Source: Gammaproteobacteria bacterium
GTDB taxonomy: Bacteria > Pseudomonadota > Gammaproteobacteria > Steroidobacterales > Steroidobacteraceae
Direction: 5' to 3'
DNA length: 42,548 nucleotides
NCBI GenBank assembly: GCA_003134045.1
Contig: PLAH01000037.1
Location: 8,472 to 51,019, forward strand
Of this stretch, positions 19,034 through 26,651 are shown piece after piece (the stretch's first letter is position 1; each line of letters begins with the position of its first letter). A model generated the notes under the pieces. It was not told where the DNA came from. It ran no database searches and saw only the letters and a list, made by a program, of their open reading frames with translations. The translations under genes were made by a program, and so were the position numbers.

Positions 19034-20479
19034 ATGAGCGCAAATCCAAAATTGATGCAGGGTATCAGCCCCGAATTCAACCTGTTGATCGACGGTCGAT
19101 TGACGCCCGGTGCCGCAACATTGGATGTCATCAACCCCGCCACCGGCAAGGTGCTGACCACCTGCGCGCGTGCCGACAAGGCGCAGCTCGATGCCGCGGT
19201 CGCGGCGGCGAAACGCGCGTTCGTTACCTGGTCGGCGACGCCGATAGAGACTCGGCGGCGGGCGCTGCTCGAGGTGGCCGCTGCGCTCGAGGCTCGCATT
19301 CCCGAGTTTGCCAGATTGCTGACCGAGGAGCAGGGCAAGCCGTTGGTGCACGCCGCGGGCGAGATCGGCGGGGCCGTTGCCATGATCCGTGCGTTCGCGG
19401 CCATGGATCTGCCCGTGACGGTGCTGCGCGATGATGCGCGCGAACGCATCGTCCAGCAGCACGCGCCGCTCGGCGTCGTGGCAGCCATTACACCGTGGAA
19501 TTTTCCGATGGTGCTGCTCATGATCAAAGTGGCGCCGGCGCTGCTGGCGGGCAACACCGTGGTCGCCAAGCCGGCACCGACCACACCGCTCACCACCCTG
19601 CTGTTCGCTGAGCTGTGCGCGGACATCCTGCCGCCGGGCGTGCTCAATGTGATCGTCGACCAGAACGATCTGGGTGGCTTTCTCACCACGCATCCGGACA
19701 TCGCAAAGGTGGCGTTCACCGGTTCGACGGCAACCGGCAGGAAAGTCATGGCGAGCGTCGCCAGCACCATCAAGCGACTTACCTTGGAGTTGGGCGGCAA
19801 CGACGCCGCCATCGTGCTGGACGACGTCGACGTGAAAGAGGTCGCCACCAAGATATTCCAGGGCGCGATGGTGAACTCCGGTCAAGTGTGTCTCGCGATC
19901 AAGCGGGTGTACGTACCCGATTCGCTCTACGAGGCGATGTGCACGGAGCTCGCCGCCCTGGCCAAGGCCGCGGTGGTGGGCGACGGGCTCGACGCTGCCA
20001 CGCAAATGGGACCCTTGCAGAACAAGGCGCAGTTCGAGAAGGTCAAGGAGTTCCTCGAGGATGCGCGGACGAACGGCCGTATCATCGCCGGCGGCAATGC
20101 GCTGGACCGCGACGGCTACTTCATCGCGCCGACCATCGTCCGCGACATTGCGGACAACACGCGGCTGGTTCGGGAAGAACAATTCGGGCCGGTGTTGCCG
20201 GTGCTGAAATACACCGATCTCGACGATGCGATCGCGCGCGCCAACAGTTCGGAGTACGGCCTCGGCGGCACGGTGTGGGGTGCCGATTCGAAGCGTGCTT
20301 TCGAGGTGGCGCAGCGCATTGCCGCCGGCACTGTGTGGGTCAACAAACACCTGGACTTGCCGCCCGACATTCCGTTCGGCGGCGCCAAACAGTCCGGGTT
20401 CGGTACGGAAATGGGACAGGAAGGCCTGCTGGAATTCACCCAGATGCGGATCATCAACATCGCCAAGCAAGCCGGCTGA
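19034..20479 (+). CDS. NAD(P)-dependent aldehyde dehydrogenase
   Basis: This 481-residue cytoplasmic enzyme has the full aldehyde dehydrogenase signature: GVVAAITPWNFP, VVAKPAPTTP, the FTGSTATG cofactor loop, catalytic Glu252 in LELGGND, and nucleophile Cys286 in NSGQVCLAIKR. It ends with FGGAKQSGFGTEMG. The length is typical, and similarity to succinate-semialdehyde and related dehydrogenases is general. The start at 19034 follows AGAGAGG. It lies 58 bp behind the PQQ dehydrogenase, so it could oxidise an aldehyde made from the same substrate, although the first enzyme is periplasmic and this one is not. Confidence 0.9.
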   Translation: MSANPKLMQGISPEFNLLIDGRLTPGAATLDVINPATGKVLTTCARADKAQLDAAVAAAKRAFVTWSATPIETRRRALLEVAAALEARIPEFARLLTEEQGKPLVHAAGEIGGAVAMIRAFAAMDLPVTVLRDDARERIVQQHAPLGVVAAITPWNFPMVLLMIKVAPALLAGNTVVAKPAPTTPLTTLLFAELCADILPPGVLNVIVDQNDLGGFLTTHPDIAKVAFTGSTATGRKVMASVASTIKRLTLELGGNDAAIVLDDVDVKEVATKIFQGAMVNSGQVCLAIKRVYVPDSLYEAMCTELAALAKAAVVGDGLDAATQMGPLQNKAQFEKVKEFLEDARTNGRIIAGGNALDRDGYFIAPTIVRDIADNTRLVREEQFGPVLPVLKYTDLDDAIARANSSEYGLGGTVWGADSKRAFEVAQRIAAGTVWVNKHLDLPPDIPFGGAKQSGFGTEMGQEGLLEFTQMRIINIAKQAG

Positions 20480-20487
20480 TGCCACAT

Positions 20488-20572
20488 TCGCCGGCCCTGG
20501 CGCGCTGGAACTCGCGCCGGGGTCCAGTGAGTCGCGCCGGCGTGAGTGCGGTCGCAAGTCCAGGGCCGGCGA
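20488..20572. repeat. 85-bp palindromic element between ALDH and cpxR-like genes
   Basis: Perfect 13-bp inverted arms TCGCCGGCCCTGG (20488-20500) and CCAGGGCCGGCGA (20560-20572) enclose 59 bases. Inside are a second pair CTGGA (20505-20509)/TCCAG (20523-20527) and two CGCGCCGG copies. The whole could fold as a branched stem. It has no T-tract, so it may act as a transcript-stabilising hairpin, a REP-like element or a weak terminator. Confidence 0.6.
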
Positions 20573-20653
20573 TGAGAGAACATCGTGGCTTCTGAAGCGC
20601 CGTGCTCCGCGAGGGTGGCCGCGGTCGGCGGCGCAGGCACGGGGGCTGCGTGC

Positions 20654-21343
20654 ATGACCCGCGTTTTACTGATCGACGATGATGAGAAGCTGCTGGCTCT
20701 GGTGAGCGACTACCTCGCCCAGGAGGGCTTCGCGGTGCGCGGCGAGAGCGATGCCACGCGGGCGGTTCCCCAGGCGGTGTCGGGGGATTATTCGATCGTC
20801 GTGCTCGATGTCATGATGCCGCGGCTGAACGGCATCGAAGTGCTGCGGCAGATTCGTCGGCAGAGCACGGTGCCCGTCCTGATGCTCACCGCCCGCGGCG
20901 ACGATGTCGATCGCATTACGGGACTCGAACTCGGTGCCGACGATTACGTCGCCAAGCCATGTACGCCGCGCGAACTGGTCGCGCGAATCCGCGCGATACT
21001 TCGGCGCACGCAGAGCGCGGCGGGATCCGACGCCGACGCCGGCACGCTCTCATCCGGCAGTCTGACCATGTGGCCCGAGCAGCGGCGCGCGGAATGGGCA
21101 GGGCAATCCCTGCAACTCACCAGCACCGAGTTCAGTCTGCTCGAAGTGTTGTTGCGCCATGTCGGCTATCCGGTGAGCAAGAACGATCTATCCGTGCGGG
21201 CGCTCGGCCGACCGCACGCCCGCCATGATCGAAGCATCGATGTGCACCTCAGCAGCATTCGGCACAAGTTGGGCACCTTGCCCGACGGCCGCTCGCTGAT
21301 CCAAGCGGTGCACCGTCAGGGATACCAGTTCCTCAAGGAATGA
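20654..21343 (+). CDS. OmpR/CpxR-family response regulator
   Basis: This 229-residue regulator has a receiver domain (1-120) with the acidic pocket IDDDE, phospho-acceptor Asp52 in VVLDVMMP, the switch Thr in LMLTARG and the Lys in YVAKPC. A winged-helix DNA-binding domain (about 130-228) has the typical DVHLSSIRHKLG recognition region. The pairing and layout resemble CpxRA. The ATG at 20654 fits the domain start; the open frame upstream adds an unrelated Ala/Gly-rich tail. The kinase gene begins at its stop codon. Confidence 0.92.
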   Translation: MTRVLLIDDDEKLLALVSDYLAQEGFAVRGESDATRAVPQAVSGDYSIVVLDVMMPRLNGIEVLRQIRRQSTVPVLMLTARGDDVDRITGLELGADDYVAKPCTPRELVARIRAILRRTQSAAGSDADAGTLSSGSLTMWPEQRRAEWAGQSLQLTSTEFSLLEVLLRHVGYPVSKNDLSVRALGRPHARHDRSIDVHLSSIRHKLGTLPDGRSLIQAVHRQGYQFLKE

Positions 21344-21345
21344 CC

Positions 21346-22854
21346 ATGGGCAGGCTGTTCTGGAAATTCTTCGCTTTCACGTGGCTGGCGCAGCTCGCGG
21401 GAATCGTCGCCATTGCCAGCACCTTCTGGCTCACGCAACCTCGCTTCAACCAGGCACTCACCGACATCGATTACGGTCCGGGGGCCGGCAGCCGCGTCGA
21501 CGACGCCGCGGCCATACTGCATTACGCCGGCGCCGAGGCATTTCGGGATTGGTCCGGTGAGCGGGGACCGGTGGTGTTCGCCATCGATGAGTCCGGCCGC
21601 GACGCGCTCGGTCGCGAGGTGGGATCGACCCTGGTCGCCGAGGCTCGCGAACTGCATGGACGGTCGCACGGACCCGCGCCGGTACGTGAAGCCGTGGCGC
21701 TGGATGGACGGCGCTATCTGCTGTTTTCCGTGGGTCGCGGTGGGCCCGGTGTGCCGGCCTATGGACCGGGCTGGCGCAAGATGTCTGGCGCCGGGCCGGG
21801 CGCAGACTCCGATCCGCACGCCGCTGCCGTCCCGGGAGGTGGTCTTGGTCACGTCGATGGTGCGGGCCCTCGCGACGGTGCGGGCCTTGGAGAAGGTTCT
21901 AGCCTGGGCCGAGGCCCAGGCGACAGGCCGCGTACCAGAGCGCCCGGCATGCCGCAGTTGATCCCCATCGTTGCGACCTTGCTGGCGAGCATTGCCGGCG
22001 CGTTGGGTCTTGCATGGTATGTCGCCAAGCCGGTGAGGAGCTTGCGCACGGCATTCGATGCCGTCGCCGGCGGCAATCTGCAGGTGCGCGTGGCGCCGTC
22101 GATCGGCGGCCGCCACGACGAACTCGCCGACCTCGGGCGCGATTTCGATCGAATGACCGACCGCCTGCAGGTATCGATGGATGGGCAGCGCCGCCTGTTG
22201 CACGACGTGTCCCACGAAATGCGTTCGCCCCTCGCGAGGTTGCAGGCTGCCGTCGGCCTCATCCGCTTGAAGCACGGCGGCGGTGAACCGGCGCTCGAAC
22301 GCATCGAGGAGGAGATCGTGCGCATCGATCGGCTGGTCGGCGATTTGCTCAAGTTGTCCCGGCTCGAAGCCGGCGAACTGACGGGAGCGGAAGAGGAGGT
22401 GGACATGCAGGAACTGGTGCGCGAGGTCGTCGACGATGCCAACTTCGAAGCGCAGGCGACGGGGCGCGCGGTGATCTGGGAGCGCGAGACGCCCGGCACG
22501 GTGTATGGGCGCCCGGAGATGCTTCACGGCGCGATCGAGAATGTGGTCAGAAATGCGTTGAAGCATGCCTCGCAGAGTCCCGAAGTCCGCGTTCACTCCG
22601 CCATCGACGTACGCAATTCTCTTTACGTCCTGCGCGTGCTCGATACCGGTCCCGGCGTGCCGGAGCACGAACTAGCGGAACTGTTCTCGCCTTTCTTCCG
22701 TGCGACCGACGCGGCGCGGACGGAAGGGTATGGACTCGGTCTCGCCATCGCCCGCCGCAGCATCGAAGCGCACGACGGGACGATCCGCGCGAGCAATCGA
22801 CGCGACGGCGGTCTCGAGATAACGATTGTGCTGCCCTCGAGAGCGCACACGTGA
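21346..22854 (+). CDS. CpxA-like sensor histidine kinase
   Basis: This 502-residue inner-membrane kinase has TM1 (about 5-27), a periplasmic sensor region (about 28-200), TM2 (about 205-225), HAMP, HisKA with His290 in DVSHEMRSPLARLQ, and an ATPase domain with N-, G1- and G2-box motifs (VVRNALKHA, LDTGPGVP, GYGLGLAI). AAGGA at 21335-21339 directly abuts the ATG at 21340, which is too close, but sits 6 nt before the ATG at 21346, so the latter is preferred. About 50 residues before TM2 are Gly/Asp/Pro-rich low-complexity sequence, unlike CpxA. Confidence 0.92.
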   Translation: MGRLFWKFFAFTWLAQLAGIVAIASTFWLTQPRFNQALTDIDYGPGAGSRVDDAAAILHYAGAEAFRDWSGERGPVVFAIDESGRDALGREVGSTLVAEARELHGRSHGPAPVREAVALDGRRYLLFSVGRGGPGVPAYGPGWRKMSGAGPGADSDPHAAAVPGGGLGHVDGAGPRDGAGLGEGSSLGRGPGDRPRTRAPGMPQLIPIVATLLASIAGALGLAWYVAKPVRSLRTAFDAVAGGNLQVRVAPSIGGRHDELADLGRDFDRMTDRLQVSMDGQRRLLHDVSHEMRSPLARLQAAVGLIRLKHGGGEPALERIEEEIVRIDRLVGDLLKLSRLEAGELTGAEEEVDMQELVREVVDDANFEAQATGRAVIWERETPGTVYGRPEMLHGAIENVVRNALKHASQSPEVRVHSAIDVRNSLYVLRVLDTGPGVPEHELAELFSPFFRATDAARTEGYGLGLAIARRSIEAHDGTIRASNRRDGGLEITIVLPSRAHT

Positions 22855-22860
22855 GCGCCG

Positions 22861-22880
22861 GCGCCCGGAGATATGGGCGC
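22861..22880. terminator. Hairpin between convergent genes
   Basis: GCGCCC (22861-22866) and GGGCGC (22875-22880) form a 6-bp GC stem with an 8-base loop, in the 28-bp gap between the kinase and the convergent NTF2-like gene. There is no T-tract on either side, so terminator function is tentative. Confidence 0.3.
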
Positions 22881-22882
22881 GA

Positions 22883-23443
22883 TCATTCGTCCGTCGGAAT
22901 GTCCTTGAACACCCGGCGTTCAAAGAACTTCCACTGGCTTTTTTCACGAATGAGCCTGTCTTCATAGTGACCTGCCAGCGCCGGGGCCAGGACGTTGCCC
23001 TCGCCGCGTGTGAAGAATGTCCACCGCGATCGGGCGGTGGCGTGGTCACCCTCGACGTGAATGAGAAAATTGCTCATCACGTGAAAGCCGGCGACCTTCT
23101 TCGGGTCGTACTGGGGATTCCCCAGCACTCTCGTCATCATGGCCAGCACTTCGGCCGGCCCCGTTGCCCGGACGTAACTGCCGCCATAATTGCCGTTCCA
23201 CGTCCCCTGGGCACTGAACAATTGGGAATAGCCAACCAGATCCAGCGTGTCGAACCGGTGGCCGTATTCCTCCAGAAGGTCGCGAATCTGTTTCTCATCC
23301 TCCAAAGCCTGTTCCCGGGCCGCCGCCGATGGGGCCGGTGCCGCGGTGCCCGGCGTGATGTGCACCGCGGCTGCGAGAAGTGCGGCCGCCGACCCGGCCA
23401 GGAGGAGCCTACGTCCAACGCGAAATGGTTTGTCGATGTTCAA
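22883..23443 (-). CDS. Exported NTF2/SnoaL-like protein (copy 2)
   Basis: The chosen TTG start at 23443 gives 186 residues with a signal peptide (GRRLLLAGSAAALLAAAV) and then an NTF2-like domain of about 130 residues. Shared with the upstream neighbour are the EDEKQIRDLLEEYG helix, the YSQLFSAQGTWNG motif, FHVMSNF, the ARSRWTFF strand and LAGHYEDRLIRE. In this fold the cone-shaped pocket binds small hydrophobic ligands or catalyses isomerisation or dehydration. An ATG at 23530 is possible, has GAGGA before it, and would overlap the upstream gene by 61 bp but hide the signal peptide. Function unknown. Confidence 0.75.
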   Translation of the reverse strand: MNIDKPFRVGRRLLLAGSAAALLAAAVHITPGTAAPAPSAAAREQALEDEKQIRDLLEEYGHRFDTLDLVGYSQLFSAQGTWNGNYGGSYVRATGPAEVLAMMTRVLGNPQYDPKKVAGFHVMSNFLIHVEGDHATARSRWTFFTRGEGNVLAPALAGHYEDRLIREKSQWKFFERRVFKDIPTDE

Positions 23444-23469
23444 GACTACAACCTGTGCGTTCGGGAGGC

Positions 23470-24033
23470 CTATTTGGCTTCGTCTGGATTGGGAATATCG
23501 TGCGGCGCGACCCGGCTCTTGAATTTCCATTTGCCATCCTCGCGGACGAACGTATCGTCATAGTGGCCGGCGAGCCTGGGGACCAGTTTGTTGTCGTCCG
23601 ACCTGCCGAAGAACGTCCACTTCGATCTGGCCGTGGCCTTGTCGCCATCGACTTGAATATGGAAGTTCGTCAGCAGATGGAAACTGCGGACCTTGGCGGG
23701 ATCGTAGGGCGGCGCTTTCGCCAGGGCCTTTTGCAGCATGGCGAAGATGCCGTCCGGTCCCTTTGCCGATCCGATGCCGCCGGTCCAGGTTCCATCCTTC
23801 GCAAACAGCTTTGAGTAGCCTTCCAAATCCTGGGTATCGAGATCGTTCCCATACTCCACCAGCAGATTGCGAATGGCTTGCTCGTCCTCGAGCCTTTGCA
23901 GCCGCGCCTCGAGCGACGACTGGGCGGCCACCGCCGATTGGGCCCGCAGGCCGAGCGCCGTCATCGTGGCGGCGACCATGATGCCCATCGCCGCCGCATA
24001 GATGAGCCATTTCTTCGTCCTGGTTCGTGTCAT
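23470..24033 (-). CDS. Exported NTF2/SnoaL-like protein (copy 1)
   Basis: This 187-residue protein starts at 24033 behind GAGG. It opens with a signal anchor or signal peptide (KKWLIYAAAMGIMVAATMTALGL) and a short heptad-like helix (LEARLQRLEDEQAIRNLL), followed by an NTF2-like domain with YSKLFAKDGTWTG, FHLLTNFHIQVDGDKATARSKW and GHYDDTFVREDGKWKF. It is a clear paralogue of the next gene downstream, a tandem duplication. Both are annotated generically as nuclear transport factor 2 family proteins. The neighbouring MarR gene and upstream CGTACG dyad may mean aromatic or lipophilic compounds control it. Confidence 0.82.
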   Translation of the reverse strand: MTRTRTKKWLIYAAAMGIMVAATMTALGLRAQSAVAAQSSLEARLQRLEDEQAIRNLLVEYGNDLDTQDLEGYSKLFAKDGTWTGGIGSAKGPDGIFAMLQKALAKAPPYDPAKVRSFHLLTNFHIQVDGDKATARSKWTFFGRSDDNKLVPRLAGHYDDTFVREDGKWKFKSRVAPHDIPNPDEAK

Positions 24034-24062
24034 GTTGAGTACCTCGAGTGGTGGTGAAAAGA

Positions 24063-24078
24063 CGTACGTTGTCGTACG
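24063..24078. promoter_or_regulatory. Candidate operator: two CGTACG copies
   Basis: CGTACG at 24063-24068 and 24073-24078, separated by TTGT, form a 16-bp repeat of a palindromic hexamer. It lies 29 bp upstream of the start of the NTF2-like pair, where a repressor would overlap the promoter or the ribosome site. The MarR gene 350 bp away is one candidate binder. Confidence 0.4.
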
Positions 24079-24103
24079 GGCTGTCAGTTCGGCGGACCGG
24101 GCA

Positions 24104-24400
24104 GGCAAGCGCGACCTGATGAGCCTCATCGGCGTGGGTGTGGGCTCATTGCTCGGGGGCACAGGAGTGGATGTATTCGCGCGGCATCTGTTCGGAAATA
24201 CGGGACTTGGGCATTTCGCCACCGTATGCGCCGGGGGCATCGCTCCGCCCGGCAGCGCTGTCCCGTTGGCGCAAGCGTGCCATGCGGCGCTGACCGACGC
24301 GACGCAGTATATGCTGATTGCCTGGGCTCCCTTGATGCTGTGGCCGGCAGTGCATTCCTATTGGGCGTCGCGAACGGTCCGCCGGGATTTGCCCTTCTAG
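24104..24400 (+). pseudogene. C-terminal remnant of an MFS transporter
   Basis: About 98 codons resemble the last two transmembrane helices of a major facilitator transporter: DLMSLIGVGVGSLLGGTGVD, a loop, then the helix QYMLIAWAPLMLWPAVHSY ending in ASRTVRRDL. The preceding ten helices are absent; upstream is the start of the NTF2-like gene on the other strand. The open frame back to 24002 is not MFS-like. It is best read as a leftover of a deletion or inversion at this spot. Confidence 0.5.
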
Positions 24401-24428
24401 TCGATCGACTCAGTTCGATCGACTCAGT
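24401..24428. repeat. Perfect 14-bp tandem duplication at the MarR stop
   Basis: TCGATCGACTCAGT is present twice head to tail (24401-24414, 24415-24428). The second copy contains the MarR stop codon. Removing one copy would still leave a TCA stop in frame, so the duplication is neutral for that gene. It marks the junction with the MFS remnant. Confidence 0.8.
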
Positions 24429-24975
24429 CGCCGTCTTCCGACTCCTTCCACGCATCGAGGTAGGCGGTCAAGAGCTTGTCGAATTTACTGCGGCCACGCA
24501 CCTTGTCGACGTCGGCCAGTTTACGAACGGTGATGCGGTTGAATTCCCGAACCACGGCCGTCAACGCGGCCTCGCCCTTGGTGGTCAATTTGAGGTGCAG
24601 TGTTCGGCGATCCGCGGAGTTCGCCAGTCGAACGACGAATCCGAGATCATGCAGCCGATCGACGCGGTAGGTGATGACGCTGGGCGCGAGATCGAATATC
24701 CGCCATAAATCGGATGGGCGAATCAGCTTTTCGTCTGCTTCCCGGTGTATCGACATCATCAGCTGAACATCGAGTGTATTGATGTTGAATTTCGACGCCA
24801 AAACATTGGTGGCGCGGACGGTCAGGAGGTTGATCTGGTAGATTTTGAGTTGAATCGAAAAGGCGGTGGAATCGAGCCGTGGCAGCAGGGCGGTCCAATG
24901 CTTTACGACCTTCGAGATGGGCTTTTCTTCAATGTCGCGAGATTCGTCAATTACCTTCGATTTCGCCAACGTCAA
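24424..24975 (-). CDS. MarR-family transcriptional regulator
   Basis: This 183-residue winged-helix regulator has the helix-turn-helix and wing at about 85-130 (LIRPSDLWRIFDLAPSVITYRVDRLHDLGFVVRLANSADRRT), with the DRR wing motif diagnostic of MarR. Flanking helices form the dimer interface. No ATG is available at the N-terminus; the reading starts at TTG 24975 or, better spaced from GGAG, at TTG 24969. Targets are not visible directly; the tandem NTF2-like genes and the lost transporter next door are the likely regulon. MarR proteins are commonly released by aromatic ligands. Confidence 0.87.
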   Translation of the reverse strand: MTLAKSKVIDESRDIEEKPISKVVKHWTALLPRLDSTAFSIQLKIYQINLLTVRATNVLASKFNINTLDVQLMMSIHREADEKLIRPSDLWRIFDLAPSVITYRVDRLHDLGFVVRLANSADRRTLHLKLTTKGEAALTAVVREFNRITVRKLADVDKVRGRSKFDKLLTAYLDAWKESEDGD

Positions 24976-25101
24976 ACTCCGATTGATTTCAGGCCGATCT
25001 CGGCTAGCTTACTTTGCTGCGCTTGCGTTAACAATCATTGAAGCGGGGGTATCGGCCAGGCGCTCCGGTGCTCGGAGGCGCGTAGTCGATGTGAATCGAG
25101 T

Positions 25102-25431
25102 CTAGTTCGGTAAGCGAAGTGGCGATGGGCAGTCGCGAATCACGTCCAGCAATTCGCAGATCGTCGGAGGCGCGAATTCGCACCATTCAATCCCCAGATT
25201 TTTGTCTTTTCGCCAGATGATGCACGCGCGCACCATGGGGGCATATGGGTTCGCTCGAAGCGGGATTATCCACACGTCGATGTGGGACGATGGGGTCCAG
25301 TCACATCGAGTGTTGACCAGAGCGCCGCTCGCACTGAGATTGATGAGTCGCCCCGCTTTTGTATTCATGGGCTGCACCATCAATCGCACCGCAATATCCA
25401 CTTGGACCCGACTGCTGCATCGATGTTCCAT
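25102..25431 (-). CDS. PilZ-domain protein (c-di-GMP binding)
   Basis: This 109-residue single-domain protein has both PilZ signatures: RxxxR as RCSSR at residues 4-8, and D/NxSxxG as NLSASG about 26 residues later. It therefore probably binds cyclic di-GMP and relays it to an unknown partner. The start at 25431 places the RxxxR motif at the usual N-terminal distance. An ATG at 25467 adds 12 residues; neither has a convincing ribosome site. It stands alone between the MarR gene and a hypothetical gene. Confidence 0.8.
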   Translation of the reverse strand: MEHRCSSRVQVDIAVRLMVQPMNTKAGRLINLSASGALVNTRCDWTPSSHIDVWIIPLRANPYAPMVRACIIWRKDKNLGIEWCEFAPPTICELLDVIRDCPSPLRLPN

Positions 25432-25572
25432 GGGGAAACGGTACTCTGCTCTCCAGACTAAAACCATAGGGCGCCGGACAAAAGCAAGGTAGTCGTTTCT
25501 GCAAAAGTGATTGGTCGTTGGCTGGCGACAGCATCAGGCGCGATGTGAGAGGGTGCCGCACCGATGCCGCGG

Positions 25573-26106
25573 TCAGGCTCGTACGTCGATGAGCGAGGAT
25601 CGCGGCGGCGAACTTGCGCTGCGCTGAGTCTGTGCGTATTGCTGTTCCGGTTTCAAATGAGCAGACAATCCGCCGCCGGCTTCGGATCGCAGATTGCCAT
25701 ACACGTCCCGACCGTTCGAACCGGGAAAGAGCATCGAGTTGCCGACAGAGTCAGCGGGAATCGACGTCCGGGTGAGGGCCTTCGATGTGACCACGAGAGC
25801 GGTGCCCGGCGGCGCGAAGTGCGTCTTCGTGGCATCGCTCAGGGTGCCGGGCGTGCGGCCCGTATCGGGATCGGGGGAAGCCGGGGTATCCGACGCTCTT
25901 CGCCGGTCCGAGTAGTCCGCTTGGACGTAGACGACGCCGCCATCCTGGTCGCCCTTGGATTGGGTTGCGACAATCGTAACCCGCCTGAGCGCGCCACCCT
26001 TGGATGCGGCGTTCACCGCCTGGTCGAGCGTATTGTCCGGCTTGGCGCCCTGGCCACGGCGCTCACTGGCCAGAATCAGTGTCTGATTGCTGCGAGTTAC
26101 TTTCAC
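25573..26106 (-). CDS. Hypothetical protein
   Basis: This is a 177-residue open frame starting at GTG 26106. The first 75 residues look folded (SNQTLILASERRGQG, ALRRVTIVATQ, GGVVYVQADYSD). The rest is rich in Ser, Pro, Gly and Asp and probably disordered. There is no signal peptide, membrane segment or recognised motif. Codon usage with G/C in third position resembles its neighbours, and the opposite-strand frame has none of this regularity, which supports it as a real gene. Function not recognised. Confidence 0.55.
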   Translation of the reverse strand: MKVTRSNQTLILASERRGQGAKPDNTLDQAVNAASKGGALRRVTIVATQSKGDQDGGVVYVQADYSDRRRASDTPASPDPDTGRTPGTLSDATKTHFAPPGTALVVTSKALTRTSIPADSVGNSMLFPGSNGRDVYGNLRSEAGGGLSAHLKPEQQYAQTQRSASSPPRSSLIDVRA

Positions 26107-26267
26107 GTCCGCTCAAGGATCCGCCGTTTCAGGGCGGGACGCCAGCGCCAACGCTCACTACGCAGTGTCAGAAAGCACCGATGTGCGCGGCTTCACCGAA
26201 TCTGCAGAATATCTCAAATTCTCATGTGACATAACGTGGAAATCGCCGGAGAGATGGGGGTGTGCCG

Positions 26268-26651
26268 TCACCGCTGCATCTCCATGATGGCCGCTGGCGG
26301 CAGCATGTTCTCGTTGAGATTCGCCATGATCCAGAGCGAGCCGCTGACCACCAAGGTCACGATCAACACGCCGAAGGCGAGCGCGAGAACAGTGTTGGTG
26401 TTATCCGGGTCGCTGCCGATGTGCAGGAAGAACACCAGGTGCACGCCCATCTGGGCAACGGCGAGCACCGCAAGGCCGACGGGCAGTCCGGGCGCCCACA
26501 ACAGGTGAGTCTGGGCGACCATGAAAGAGGCGCCGGTGAGCAGCAATGCGAACGCCAGCCCCGCCGTGTACGCGCCGATGCTGCCGGAGGCATCGCGTTC
26601 GTCGTCGCCGGGGGCCTGATCGTTCGAGGTGTGCCGGGCGGATTCGTTCAT
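26268..26651 (-). CDS. cyoD: Cytochrome bo3 ubiquinol oxidase subunit IV
   Basis: This 127-residue protein has three hydrophobic helices and the subunit IV pattern GSIGAYTAGLAFALLLTGASF, VLAVAQMGVHLVFFLHI and a final helix before MANLNENM. CyoD helps assemble the copper site of the oxidase. Its ATG overlaps the cyoC stop by one base (TGATG). It is the last gene of the cyo cluster; no heme O synthase gene (cyoE) follows, and the next gene on this strand is the hypothetical protein 161 bp on. Confidence 0.92.
   Translation of the reverse strand: MNESARHTSNDQAPGDDERDASGSIGAYTAGLAFALLLTGASFMVAQTHLLWAPGLPVGLAVLAVAQMGVHLVFFLHIGSDPDNTNTVLALAFGVLIVTLVVSGSLWIMANLNENMLPPAAIMEMQR

Noticed and set aside
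25715..25735. GTTCGAACC-like motif resembling a tRNA T-arm
   Set aside because: No acceptor, D-arm or anticodon stem can be built around it; it lies inside a coding frame.
25573..26229. Plus-strand frames opposite the hypothetical gene
   Set aside because: The plus-strand translations are Arg/Cys-rich and patternless; the minus-strand frame has better codon bias.
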